Below are positions 34,398 to 42,196 of a DNA stretch of 64,000 bases, in pieces; the stretch's first letter is position 1, and every line of letters begins with the position of its first letter. A program made the translations under genes and the position numbers. The notes beneath the pieces were generated by a model, which had not been told where the DNA came from, did not search any database, and saw only the letters and a program-made list of their open reading frames with translations. Source of the stretch: Caballeronia zhejiangensis (GTDB lineage: Bacteria > Pseudomonadota > Gammaproteobacteria > Burkholderiales > Burkholderiaceae); NCBI RefSeq assembly GCF_000698575.1, contig NZ_JFHD01000024.1:1-64000 (forward strand), read 5' to 3'.

Positions 34398-35633
34398 ATG
34401 GCTGGACCTCAGGAAAGCGTCAGCATGGCGTTGTTCTGCGACTTCGAGAACGTCGCGCTCGGCGTTCGCGATGCGAAGTACGAAAAATTCGATATCAGAC
34501 CCGTGCTCGAACGCCTGCTGCTGAAGGGAAGCATCGTCGTCAAAAAGGCTTATTGCGACTGGGACCGCTACAAGGGCTTCAAATCGGCGATGCACGAGGC
34601 CAGCTTCGAGATGATCGAGATTCCGCACGTGCGTCAGTCCGGCAAGAATTCCGCCGATATCCGTCTCGTCGTCGATGCACTCGATCTCTGCTACACGAAA
34701 GCGCACGTCGATACGTTCGTCATCATCAGCGGCGATTCGGACTTCTCGCCGCTCGTGTCGAAACTGCGTGAGAACGCGAAGAAAGTCATCGGCGTGGGCG
34801 TGAAGCAATCGACGTCGGATCTGCTCGTCGCGAACTGCGACGAGTTCATCTTCTACGACGACCTCGTGCGCGAGCAGCAACGCGCCATCGCCAAGCGCGA
34901 ACAGCGCGATGCGAAGCGCGCGTCCGACGAAGAGCGGCAACCGAAGCAGGAGATGGAATCGCGCAAGTCGCACGCGATCGCGATTACCGTCGAGACCTTC
35001 GAGGCGCTCGCATCGGAACGCGGCGAGAGCGGCAAGATCTGGGCATCGGTGCTGAAGAGCGCCATCAAGCGCCGCAAGCCGGGTTTCAGCGAGACGCAAT
35101 ACGGCTTTCGCGCGTTCGGCAATCTGCTCGACGAAGCGCAATCTCGCGGTCTGCTTGAAGTCGGCCGCGACGATAAATCCGGCGCGTTCGTGTTTCGTTC
35201 TGCTCACACGGCTCAGGTCGCGCCGATGGACGTGAGACCGAGCGAGCCGCCAGCGGTCGCGCCCGCTAAAGAACTCGAGGGAGCGGCGAACGGCCGGCGC
35301 AAGGAGAAACGCGGCGGGAGAAAGTCTGCACGCGTGGCGGCGCCCGAACCTGTGTTCGTCGTCGAAGAAGCGCCGGCGCCCGTCGAGGTCGAAACGCCCG
35401 AGCCGTCGCAGGAACACGCGTCCGCTCCCGAGCCTGCACCGAAAAAGCCCGCCGCGCCGCGCCGGTCGCGCAAGACCGCGGCGAAACGAAGCGCCGCCGC
35501 CGACGTGCCGCATGAAAGCGCCGCGCCCGTCGCCGAGCCCGATGCCGAAGCGAAGGCGCAGAAGCCATCGCGCAAGCCGTCATCGCGGGGCAACCGCTCG
35601 CGCAAGACTGCCGACAAGCCGGTCGAATCGTGA
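34398..35633 (+). CDS. NYN-domain (PIN-like RNase) protein with OST-HTH/LOTUS domain
   Basis: ATG 34398 (411 aa), since ALFCDFENVALG starts the NYN domain; an upstream ATG at 34374 is possible. Acidic residues in CDFENV, SADIRLVVDAL and IISGDSDFSPLV form the metal site of the NYN/LabA nuclease fold, which degrades RNA. Residues about 200-275 (ESGKIWASVLKSAIKRRKPG, FSETQYGFRAFGNLLDEA) look like an OST-HTH/LOTUS RNA-binding domain. The last 120 residues are low-complexity Lys/Pro/Ala-rich and probably disordered, binding nucleic acid. Confidence 0.85.
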   Translation: MAGPQESVSMALFCDFENVALGVRDAKYEKFDIRPVLERLLLKGSIVVKKAYCDWDRYKGFKSAMHEASFEMIEIPHVRQSGKNSADIRLVVDALDLCYTKAHVDTFVIISGDSDFSPLVSKLRENAKKVIGVGVKQSTSDLLVANCDEFIFYDDLVREQQRAIAKREQRDAKRASDEERQPKQEMESRKSHAIAITVETFEALASERGESGKIWASVLKSAIKRRKPGFSETQYGFRAFGNLLDEAQSRGLLEVGRDDKSGAFVFRSAHTAQVAPMDVRPSEPPAVAPAKELEGAANGRRKEKRGGRKSARVAAPEPVFVVEEAPAPVEVETPEPSQEHASAPEPAPKKPAAPRRSRKTAAKRSAAADVPHESAAPVAEPDAEAKAQKPSRKPSSRGNRSRKTADKPVES

Positions 35634-35645
35634 TGCCACGGCGCG

Positions 35646-37058
35646 TCAGCCGGTACGCTGCTCCGCCGTCGCCGACGCATCTTGCTCTTGAACGCGCACG
35701 GCGGCGTGCTCTTCGGCGCGCCAGCGCTGCCGCGAGCGATACATCGTCGCGACCGCGATGCGCGCCATCTTCACCCAGCCCGAGTGACGCGGGTCCGCGA
35801 GCATGCTGAGCGCGCGCGCATAGTCGAGCGTGAGGCCGGGCGTCCAGGCCATCGTCGCAGCGCGTTTGCGAACTTGCGCGGCGACCCACAACTCGGGCGT
35901 CGTCATGATACGCACGAGCGGCTTCCATCCGCCGCCTTTGCCCCACACGCGCGCCGACGCGCCTTCGATCGCCGCTTCCAGCGCCCGCGCCACGGAACTC
36001 GAACAGTTGCGGTACGTGAGGTTGTACGTCGTGTCGCGCCGATACTCCTGCCAGAAGCGCGCGAGCCGCGCCGGATCGTAATTGCGGATACGCACCTGCT
36101 GCGTCGACGGACACCACGCCTTCGATTCCGTTTCGTAGTCCGGCTGAAAGAGGCCGGGCACGTCGTTCTCGCGCGTCGCGCGCAACGTGCGTGAGAATTC
36201 GTCCGGCGACCGGTCGATTTCGACCGCCGGATAGAGGCTGATGTACACGCCCTCGGGCGTCTCCAGCGCCGCATGGCCGGTCGAGATCGTGCCGTTCCTG
36301 TCGACGGCGGCGATATAGCGATCGATGATCAATTGCCTGCGCGGTTGCGACTTCGCCGTGCCGACGGGCGTCCACACATGCACCGTCAGCGCGGCTTCGC
36401 CGGGCGCGGGCGGGCCGTCCCAGACCGCGCCTGCGAACGATGGCGCGGCGGGCTTCGCGTCGTCGTGAGCGGAGTGGGTTGCACCGTCATCGACGGCGGG
36501 GTTCGCCGCCATGCGCCGCACGCGCGCCGCGAGCAGGATCATGTTCCAGCCGCCGAAGAAAAGCCCGAACGCGACGCAATACGCGACCGTGCCCGCATAG
36601 TGATCCGGATACGGCTGATAGAAGAAGATCGCGATGGCGATCTCGAGCACGCCGCCCGCCATCGCGATACGCCATTTGCGAAAGCGGACCACGCGCGCGG
36701 AAATGATCTGGAGCGCGCCATCGACGAGAAAAAGCGTGCCGAAGATGAGCGACAGCACGAAATTGCCGTGCTCGCCGCCGAACAGCACGAGCAGCGCCGA
36801 GAGGCAGAAAGTCGCGCCCTTCACGTAGCGCAGCTTGCGCTGGCCGCCCATGCCGGTCCACGCGACGGCCAGCGTGGCGAGGCCTTCGAGCAGCATCAGC
36901 AGCACGAAGGGGACGATGGGAAAGTACAGGGAACCGTCGAGCGCGTCGATGAAGATGACGCCGCCGAGCGCGATGCTGAGCAGGCCGAGCGTCATCACCG
37001 AGCGCCAGCGCGTGCGCAGATAGTCGACGCCGAGAAGAATCATCACGAGCCGAACCAT
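35646..37058 (-). CDS. HdeD-like membrane domain fused to a cysteine-peptidase-like C-terminal domain
   Basis: ATG 37058 has GGAGGAAGC upstream (470 aa). Residues 1-185 hold about six membrane helices in three pairs (RSVMTLGLLSIALGGVIFID, FVLLMLLEGLATLAVAW, FVLSLIFGTLFLVDGALQII, AYCVAFGLFFGGWNMILLAA), the HdeD/DUF308 pattern. Residues about 225-400 are a globular domain with GHAALETPEGVYISLYP (His) and YNLTYRNCSSSVARALEA (Cys), the His..Cys pattern of NlpC/P60-like or DUF4105-like enzymes, here in reverse (permuted) order. It would sit in the inner membrane with the enzyme domain on one face. The role is unknown; a link to acid or envelope stress is only suggested by HdeD. Confidence 0.75.
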   Translation of the reverse strand: MVRLVMILLGVDYLRTRWRSVMTLGLLSIALGGVIFIDALDGSLYFPIVPFVLLMLLEGLATLAVAWTGMGGQRKLRYVKGATFCLSALLVLFGGEHGNFVLSLIFGTLFLVDGALQIISARVVRFRKWRIAMAGGVLEIAIAIFFYQPYPDHYAGTVAYCVAFGLFFGGWNMILLAARVRRMAANPAVDDGATHSAHDDAKPAAPSFAGAVWDGPPAPGEAALTVHVWTPVGTAKSQPRRQLIIDRYIAAVDRNGTISTGHAALETPEGVYISLYPAVEIDRSPDEFSRTLRATRENDVPGLFQPDYETESKAWCPSTQQVRIRNYDPARLARFWQEYRRDTTYNLTYRNCSSSVARALEAAIEGASARVWGKGGGWKPLVRIMTTPELWVAAQVRKRAATMAWTPGLTLDYARALSMLADPRHSGWVKMARIAVATMYRSRQRWRAEEHAAVRVQEQDASATAEQRTG

Positions 37059-37167
37059 CGCTTCCTCCGTCTGGTCATTCGACGCCTCGTGCGCGACACG
37101 CGCGGCCACACACTATATAAGCCATGGACGGCGGATACGGCAAGAAGCGCAAACCCCAGACGAATGT

Positions 37168-37200
37168 GCGCGGCGTCGTGCGTGCTGCACGACGCCGCGC
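37168..37200. terminator. Strong hairpin after the alpha/beta hydrolase gene
   Basis: GCGCGGCGTCGTGC / GCACGACGCCGCGC form a perfect 14-bp stem with a GTGCT loop. ATTTTC follows on the plus strand only, so terminator function for the leftward hydrolase is plausible but not certain. Confidence 0.5.
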
Positions 37201-37209
37201 GATTTTCAC

Positions 37210-37992
37210 CTACTGCACCGCATGCTTCGCGGCATCTTCGATCACGGCCGCGACCTGCTGCGGCTTCGATTCGTACACGGAATGGCTCGCGCCCGGAATG
37301 ACCGTGATGTGACTGTGCGCGCGTTCGTAGTACCAGCGTTCGAGATCCGGATTGATGATCTTGTCGCCGCCCGCCACGATGCCCCAGCTCGGTTTCGTCG
37401 TCCACGCCGCGGCGGAGAGCGGCGTCGTGAAGACTTGCGCCGCAGTCAGGATCTGCGAGCGCGATTCGAACGTCGCTTGCCTGAGCGGAAGATCGGCGGC
37501 GAAGTCTTTCGGGAAGACGGCGGGATTCAGATACGTGTAGCCGTCCGCGGTCTTTTCGACGGCGTTCGTCTGCTTCGCGAGGAAGCTCGGCGTCTTCTTG
37601 CCGAGCGCGCCTTCGTCCTCGCCGACGTTCGGCGCATGCGCCGCGACATAGACGAGCCCGGCGACGTTCGGATGCACGCCCGCTTCCGTGATGACCGACC
37701 CGCCGTAACTATGACCGACGAGAATCGTCGGACTGTTCTGCAGGTCGAGCACGCGCTTGGTCGCGGCGACGTCCGCGTCGAGCGAGGTGAGTGGCTCCTG
37801 CACCATCGTGACGTGATAGCCGTCGCGCGTCAGGATGTCGTAGACCGGCTTCCATCCCGAGCCGTCGACCCATGCGCCATGCACGAGGACGATGTTCTTG
37901 ATCGGCGCATGCGTTTGCGCGGATACATTCGCCGATGCCAACACGCCAGCCGATAACGCCAGTGCCGACGCGACTTGCAAAATTCGCTTCAT
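37210..37992 (-). CDS. Exported alpha/beta-fold hydrolase
   Basis: 260 aa. Signal peptide KRILQVASALALSAGVLASA (NVSAQ|T). IVLVHGAWVDGSGW holds the oxyanion HGxW loop, VGHSYGGSVITEA has the nucleophile elbow GHSYG, and VIPGASHSVYESKP the catalytic His. It resembles esterase/chloroperoxidase-like hydrolases of periplasm or medium; substrate unknown. It is followed by a strong hairpin and then by the HdeD gene on the same strand. Confidence 0.9.
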   Translation of the reverse strand: MKRILQVASALALSAGVLASANVSAQTHAPIKNIVLVHGAWVDGSGWKPVYDILTRDGYHVTMVQEPLTSLDADVAATKRVLDLQNSPTILVGHSYGGSVITEAGVHPNVAGLVYVAAHAPNVGEDEGALGKKTPSFLAKQTNAVEKTADGYTYLNPAVFPKDFAADLPLRQATFESRSQILTAAQVFTTPLSAAAWTTKPSWGIVAGGDKIINPDLERWYYERAHSHITVIPGASHSVYESKPQQVAAVIEDAAKHAVQ

Positions 37993-38020
37993 GAAAGACT
38001 CCGCTAGTGCGAACGATGGA

Positions 38021-38368
38021 TCAGCTGCCGAAGAACGGCTGGCAGAAGTCGGCCGGACCGACGCACGCGTTGTTCATCGCGGCATGCTTCGACGCGCTCG
38101 CTGCCGATGCGCTCGTGCCGGTCCGTACGCCGCCATAGGCTTGCGATGCGTCGGTGTGTTGCGCGGCGATTTTGCCTTCCGCTGCCTGAATGTCCGCGGG
38201 GTAATACGGATCGCTCGCAATCGCGGGGTTATAGCCGGCTTGCTCGACGGCGACGAGATCGGCACGGACTTGAGCGCGCGTAACGGGGCCGTTCGATTGC
38301 GCGAATGCGATCGCGGGCGCGGCGAGCGTGGCGACAACGAGAGAGAGGCTGACGAGGTACTTGTTCAT
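38021..38368 (-). CDS. DUF4148-domain small exported protein, second copy
   Basis: ATG 38368 has GGAG upstream (115 aa). Signal peptide NKYLVSLSLVVATLAAPAIA (FAQ|S), then VTRAQVRADLVAVEQAGYNP and DPYYPADIQAAEGKIAAQ, close to the copy at 31545. The C-terminal tail is longer, with two Cys (ACVGPADFCQPF). Lies 28 bp upstream of the exported hydrolase on the same strand, so the two may be cotranscribed. No known function. Confidence 0.88.
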   Translation of the reverse strand: MNKYLVSLSLVVATLAAPAIAFAQSNGPVTRAQVRADLVAVEQAGYNPAIASDPYYPADIQAAEGKIAAQHTDASQAYGGVRTGTSASAASASKHAAMNNACVGPADFCQPFFGS

Positions 38369-38766
38369 GATCGACTCCAAGGTGGATTGAGTGATGCGAT
38401 TGATCGGGTATCCGAAATAATGGATGTTCTTCGGTTTCCCTCGATAAGGCCGTTGGTCTGCGTTCGCGTTTCGACCTTGACGACACTGTATCGGCCACGG
38501 AACGGCTCGACTACACCTACGAAGGAGCGTGCGTGCACCAACCTTCGATGCATCGATTAAACGTTCGCGTGGCGTGCGCGCCGTGAATCCAGCCGTCTGT
38601 CTGATGCGCTCATACGAAGGTGTTAGTTTTCGCGGGCGCAGCCGCCGCGCGCATTAAACCTTGATATAGGCCGGCGCAACCATCGGGCAGTTGGCGCGCG
38701 ATTTCGGTTTCATTACCTTGGAGTGGCGATGCCGATTCCACGTATTTCTTCGACAAGGAGCCGAAC
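38369..38766. other. Intergenic region, about 400 bp
   Basis: Divergent region between a DUF4148 gene and the DUF3331 gene. It must hold both promoters. I see no recognisable operator or RNA gene. AAGGAG at the right end is the ribosome site of the DUF3331 gene. Confidence 0.4.
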
Positions 38767-39144
38767 ATGGCTGAAGCTGCACTCGCCCTCGATCCGTGGG
38801 CGCGAACGATCTTCCTGCTGACATCGTTGAGTGATGGCGCGAGCTTCGAAGCGCCTTCGCCGAGGCGTCCTTTCGCGCAAGGCGGCGATCAACGCGTCGC
38901 GGTGAAGCTGATCGAGCGGCCATCGAGCACGACGGCGACGATCGAATGGCGCGACTCGACGCGCTGCTGTTATGGCGATCAGGTGTGGCGTGCGATGCGC
39001 GCGCGCACCGTCGGCGTATGCGCGATGAGCGGCGTCGAGATTCGTCGCGGCGATCGTGTTTATGCGCCGAATCCGCGTCCGGTTCCGGGCAATGCGGGCG
39101 CGATGATTCTCGCGTCGGTGCTCGATGAGCTGACACCGTCCTGA
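38767..39144 (+). CDS. DUF3331-domain protein
   Basis: 125 aa, preceded by AAGGAGCCGAAC. The conserved pattern (STTATIEWRDSTRCCYGDQV, then VGVCAMSGVEIRRGDRVYAP) with a CC pair and a C-x-M-S-G-x-x-I-x-x-G-D motif matches DUF3331, a Burkholderiaceae family of unknown function. The Cys residues suggest a small metal-binding or beta-barrel fold. Its end faces the convergent SBP gene, 15 bp apart. Confidence 0.88.
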   Translation: MAEAALALDPWARTIFLLTSLSDGASFEAPSPRRPFAQGGDQRVAVKLIERPSSTTATIEWRDSTRCCYGDQVWRAMRARTVGVCAMSGVEIRRGDRVYAPNPRPVPGNAGAMILASVLDELTPS

Positions 39145-39159
39145 ACTCGTCAGACGAAA

Positions 39160-40785
39160 TCAGTCGATGCCGACGCCCCAGAAACGCGTCATGCCGAATC
39201 GATCGATCCTGAAGCCCGTCACATTGTGCGCGACCGGCTGATAAACGGTCGCGTGCGCAATCGGCGTGAACGGAACCTGTTCCTTGAAGATTCTCTGCGC
39301 TTGCTGATAGCGCGCGGTGCGTGCATCGATATCGAGCGTGGCCCGCGCTTCCTTGATGAGATCGTCGTAGGGCTTGTAGCACCACTTCGCGAAGTTGCCG
39401 CCCTTCACGGCGTCGCAGCCGAGGAGCACGCCGAGCCAGTCGTCCGGATCGCCATAGTTGCCGCTCCATCCGATGAGTAGCGCGTCATGCTCGCCGGCGC
39501 GCGCACGGCGTACGTACTCGCCCATTTCGTACGTGACGATCTCCGCCTGCACGCCGATCTTCGCCCAGTCCGCCTGAATCATCTCCGCCATGAGCCGCGC
39601 GTTCGGGTTGTACGCGCGTTGCACCGGCATCGCCCATAGCCTGAGTTTGAGTCCGTTCGCGTGACCCGCTTGCGCGAGCAACGCTTTCGCGCGTGCCGGA
39701 TCGTACGGCGCGTCGCGAATGCCGAAGTCGTAGCCCCATTGCATCGGCGGCATCGGATTGGTTGCGGCGCGCGCGGTGCCTTGATAGACGGCGTCGAGTA
39801 TCGCGTGCTTGTCGATCGACATGTCGAGCGCGCGGCGCACGGTCACGTCGTCGAGCGGCGCTCTGGACGTGTTGTAGGCGAGATAGCCCAGATTGAACCC
39901 CGGTTGATTCACGTCTTGCAGGCGCGCGTCTTTCCTGATCGACGCGATGTCGGCGGGACGCGGATAGCTCATCACCTGACATTCGCCCTGCCTGAGCTTT
40001 TGCAGGCGCACCATCGGATCGGTGGTGATCGCGAACGTCAGCGATTTCAGCCGGACGATGTTCGCCTTCCAGTATTGCGTGTTGCCCGCGAAGCGGATCG
40101 TCGCGTCTTTCGCGTAGTCGATAAACACGAAAGGACCGGTGCCGACCGGATGCCAGTTGATGTCGCTCGCGCGGCCCGCGGCGAGCAGCTTGTCGGCGTA
40201 TTCGCGCGAAAGTATCGACGCGAAGGGCATCGCCATTTTCTGCAGGAAAGGCGCATCGATTCGTGCGAGCGTGAAGCGCACCGTATAGGGATCGGGCGCG
40301 TCGATGCGCTCGATGTTCGTCGCGAGACCGAGGTCGCGGAAATACGGAAACGACACGGGATAAGCGCGGCGAAACGGATGCTGTGCATCGCGCATGCGCT
40401 CGAACGTGAACACGACGTCGTCGGCGTTGAATTCGCGCGTCGGCGTGAAGTAGCCAGTCGTATGAAACTTGACGCCGTGGCGCAGATAAAACGTGTATTG
40501 AAGGCCATCCGGTGAGCGTTCCCACGACTGCGCGAGCCCCGGCTCGATATCGCCGTTTTCCCGATCGAACTCCACGAGCCGGTTGTAGACGGTATAGCCC
40601 GCCGCGCTCGCTTCGATCGACGACGTGAATTGCGCATCGTCGAATCCGGCGGGGCTGGCTTCGGAGCAGTACACGAGGCTTTTGTCGGGCACGCGCTGCT
40701 GCGCGGCGGCGAAATCGGCGATGCAGGCTTGCGCGACCAGCAGCGCATGAATCGCCCGCCATGCGCGCTTGCTTTTGCCTGTCAT
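39160..40785 (-). CDS. ABC transporter substrate-binding protein, family 5 (peptide-binding, DppA-like)
   Basis: 541 aa. Signal peptide KRAWRAIHALLVAQACIADF (AAAQ|Q). VYCSEASPAGFDDAQFTSSI, YNRLVEFDRENGDIEPGLAQ, SWERSPDGLQYTFYLRHGVK and FNADDVVFTFERMRD are SBP_bac_5 landmarks, typical for dipeptide or heme/peptide binding in the periplasm. No permease or ATPase gene is adjacent, so it probably works with a transporter elsewhere. It is divergent from the cyclic-nucleotide regulator by about 135 bp. Confidence 0.93.
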   Translation of the reverse strand: MTGKSKRAWRAIHALLVAQACIADFAAAQQRVPDKSLVYCSEASPAGFDDAQFTSSIEASAAGYTVYNRLVEFDRENGDIEPGLAQSWERSPDGLQYTFYLRHGVKFHTTGYFTPTREFNADDVVFTFERMRDAQHPFRRAYPVSFPYFRDLGLATNIERIDAPDPYTVRFTLARIDAPFLQKMAMPFASILSREYADKLLAAGRASDINWHPVGTGPFVFIDYAKDATIRFAGNTQYWKANIVRLKSLTFAITTDPMVRLQKLRQGECQVMSYPRPADIASIRKDARLQDVNQPGFNLGYLAYNTSRAPLDDVTVRRALDMSIDKHAILDAVYQGTARAATNPMPPMQWGYDFGIRDAPYDPARAKALLAQAGHANGLKLRLWAMPVQRAYNPNARLMAEMIQADWAKIGVQAEIVTYEMGEYVRRARAGEHDALLIGWSGNYGDPDDWLGVLLGCDAVKGGNFAKWCYKPYDDLIKEARATLDIDARTARYQQAQRIFKEQVPFTPIAHATVYQPVAHNVTGFRIDRFGMTRFWGVGID

Positions 40786-40920
40786 ATGCGTGGCCTCGCA
40801 GTGTGCCGATGGCGAATGCAGTATAGGCAGCGCAGCACGCTCTTACAATTTGCGCACGGCATGCGCGCTTCGCATGACGAACGTTCGACCATCGCGCATG
40901 AGCGCGCGAGTCGGTATAGC

Positions 40921-41940
40921 ATGCATCGCATGAAGATACTGTTGACCGGACCGGCGGGGCTGTTTCGCGAGGGCGTCGCGGCGCTCCTGCGGGGATTCGC
41001 GCAGGATGCCGAAGTGCACGCGGCCGACCGTCTTCCCGATCGATGGCCGGACGAACGCAAGCCCGATTGCATCGTCATGGACGGCGATCGTCTGAACGAT
41101 GTCCGCGCGCAACTCGACGCCGCGCGCGAACGTGTCGGAACGACGCCCGTGATCGTGCTGTTGAGCATGGCCACGCGCGAGCAAGTCGATGAACTGATCG
41201 CGACGGGCGTCGCGGGATGTGTCGAGAAATCCGCTTCGGCAGAGCTTCTTTTTGGTGCGATCGGCCTCGTGCTGGCAGGCGGCGTTTCGCTGCCGCGCTC
41301 GCTGCTTTCGTCGGAGAGAAGCGAATTGCGCATGCCGTCCGGAAACGTCGCGCCGGACCCGAACCTGCATCTGACGCCGCGTCAGCTCGAAGTGCTCGCG
41401 CTGCTCGCTCGCGGACGCTCCAACAAGACGATCGCGCGCGAACTCGATGTCGCCGAGGCCACGGTCAAGACGCATCTCACGACGATATTCAAGGCGCTGA
41501 ACGTATCGAGCCGTGGCGAAGCGAGCGCGGTTGCGGCGCGCATGGCGAAGATCCGCGAGACGCAGGTCGATCACGCCATCAGCGGTCAGCTTCCGGTCGC
41601 GCGCCTGCTCGCCAGAATGGAAAGCCAGCGTTTCCGGCCCGGCGAAGTGCTGTTTCGCAAAGGCGATCCGAGCGGCCAGATGTTCTACGTCGAGAAGGGC
41701 ACGGTGCGGCTTTCGGAGCTCGGCATCGAACTGGGCGCGGGCACGGTGCTCGGCGAAATCGGGCTCTTTTCGCCGGAGCATCGGCGCACGTCGACGGTGA
41801 TCTGCAAGACGGACTGCGAGATGCGAACCGTTTCCGCCGCCGATGCCATTCGGCTCTACTATCAGGAGCCCGAATTCGCGCTTTATCTGGTCCAGCTCAT
41901 CGCGAGCCGGCTACAGGCCGACAAGGATCGAGGCGCTTAG
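40921..41940 (+). CDS. LuxR-type response regulator fused to a cyclic-nucleotide-binding domain
   Basis: ATG 40921 or 40930 (339 or 336 aa). Residues 1-120 form a receiver-like fold. The phospho-acceptor region CIVMDGD has Asp54, but the usual acidic pair near the start is replaced (KILLTGPAGLF), so normal phosphorylation is doubtful. Residues about 145-205 are a LuxR helix-turn-helix (LTPRQLEVLALLARGRSNKT, VAEATVKTHLTTIFKALNVS). Residues about 220-330 are a cNMP domain (FRPGEVLFRKGDPSGQMFYV, LGEIGLFSPEHRRTSTV) with the Glu and Arg of the phosphate-binding cassette. It should respond to cAMP or cGMP. A predicted cyclase follows 256 bp downstream, so the two likely form a circuit. Confidence 0.85.
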   Translation: MHRMKILLTGPAGLFREGVAALLRGFAQDAEVHAADRLPDRWPDERKPDCIVMDGDRLNDVRAQLDAARERVGTTPVIVLLSMATREQVDELIATGVAGCVEKSASAELLFGAIGLVLAGGVSLPRSLLSSERSELRMPSGNVAPDPNLHLTPRQLEVLALLARGRSNKTIARELDVAEATVKTHLTTIFKALNVSSRGEASAVAARMAKIRETQVDHAISGQLPVARLLARMESQRFRPGEVLFRKGDPSGQMFYVEKGTVRLSELGIELGAGTVLGEIGLFSPEHRRTSTVICKTDCEMRTVSAADAIRLYYQEPEFALYLVQLIASRLQADKDRGA

Positions 41941-42196
41941 GAACGCTTCCGTACATAGTGCGGAAAAGGCGCCTTGCTATTCACCGATGCAATGACTACG
42001 TTATGGTGTGCGGCAGACATTTCGTGACCCGAAACATCGGACGCGAGTAAAAGATGCCGGGCGTCGCGGCCATTCAAATCATCATCAAACACCGCGCGAG
42101 ACCCGCGTCTGCCGTCCTGCTGCGCTTGATGCGATCTCGGTGAGAGCATGGGCCATCCGTTATCGAACGGACGCGCCGTCGATCGGTCTTGAAAGT

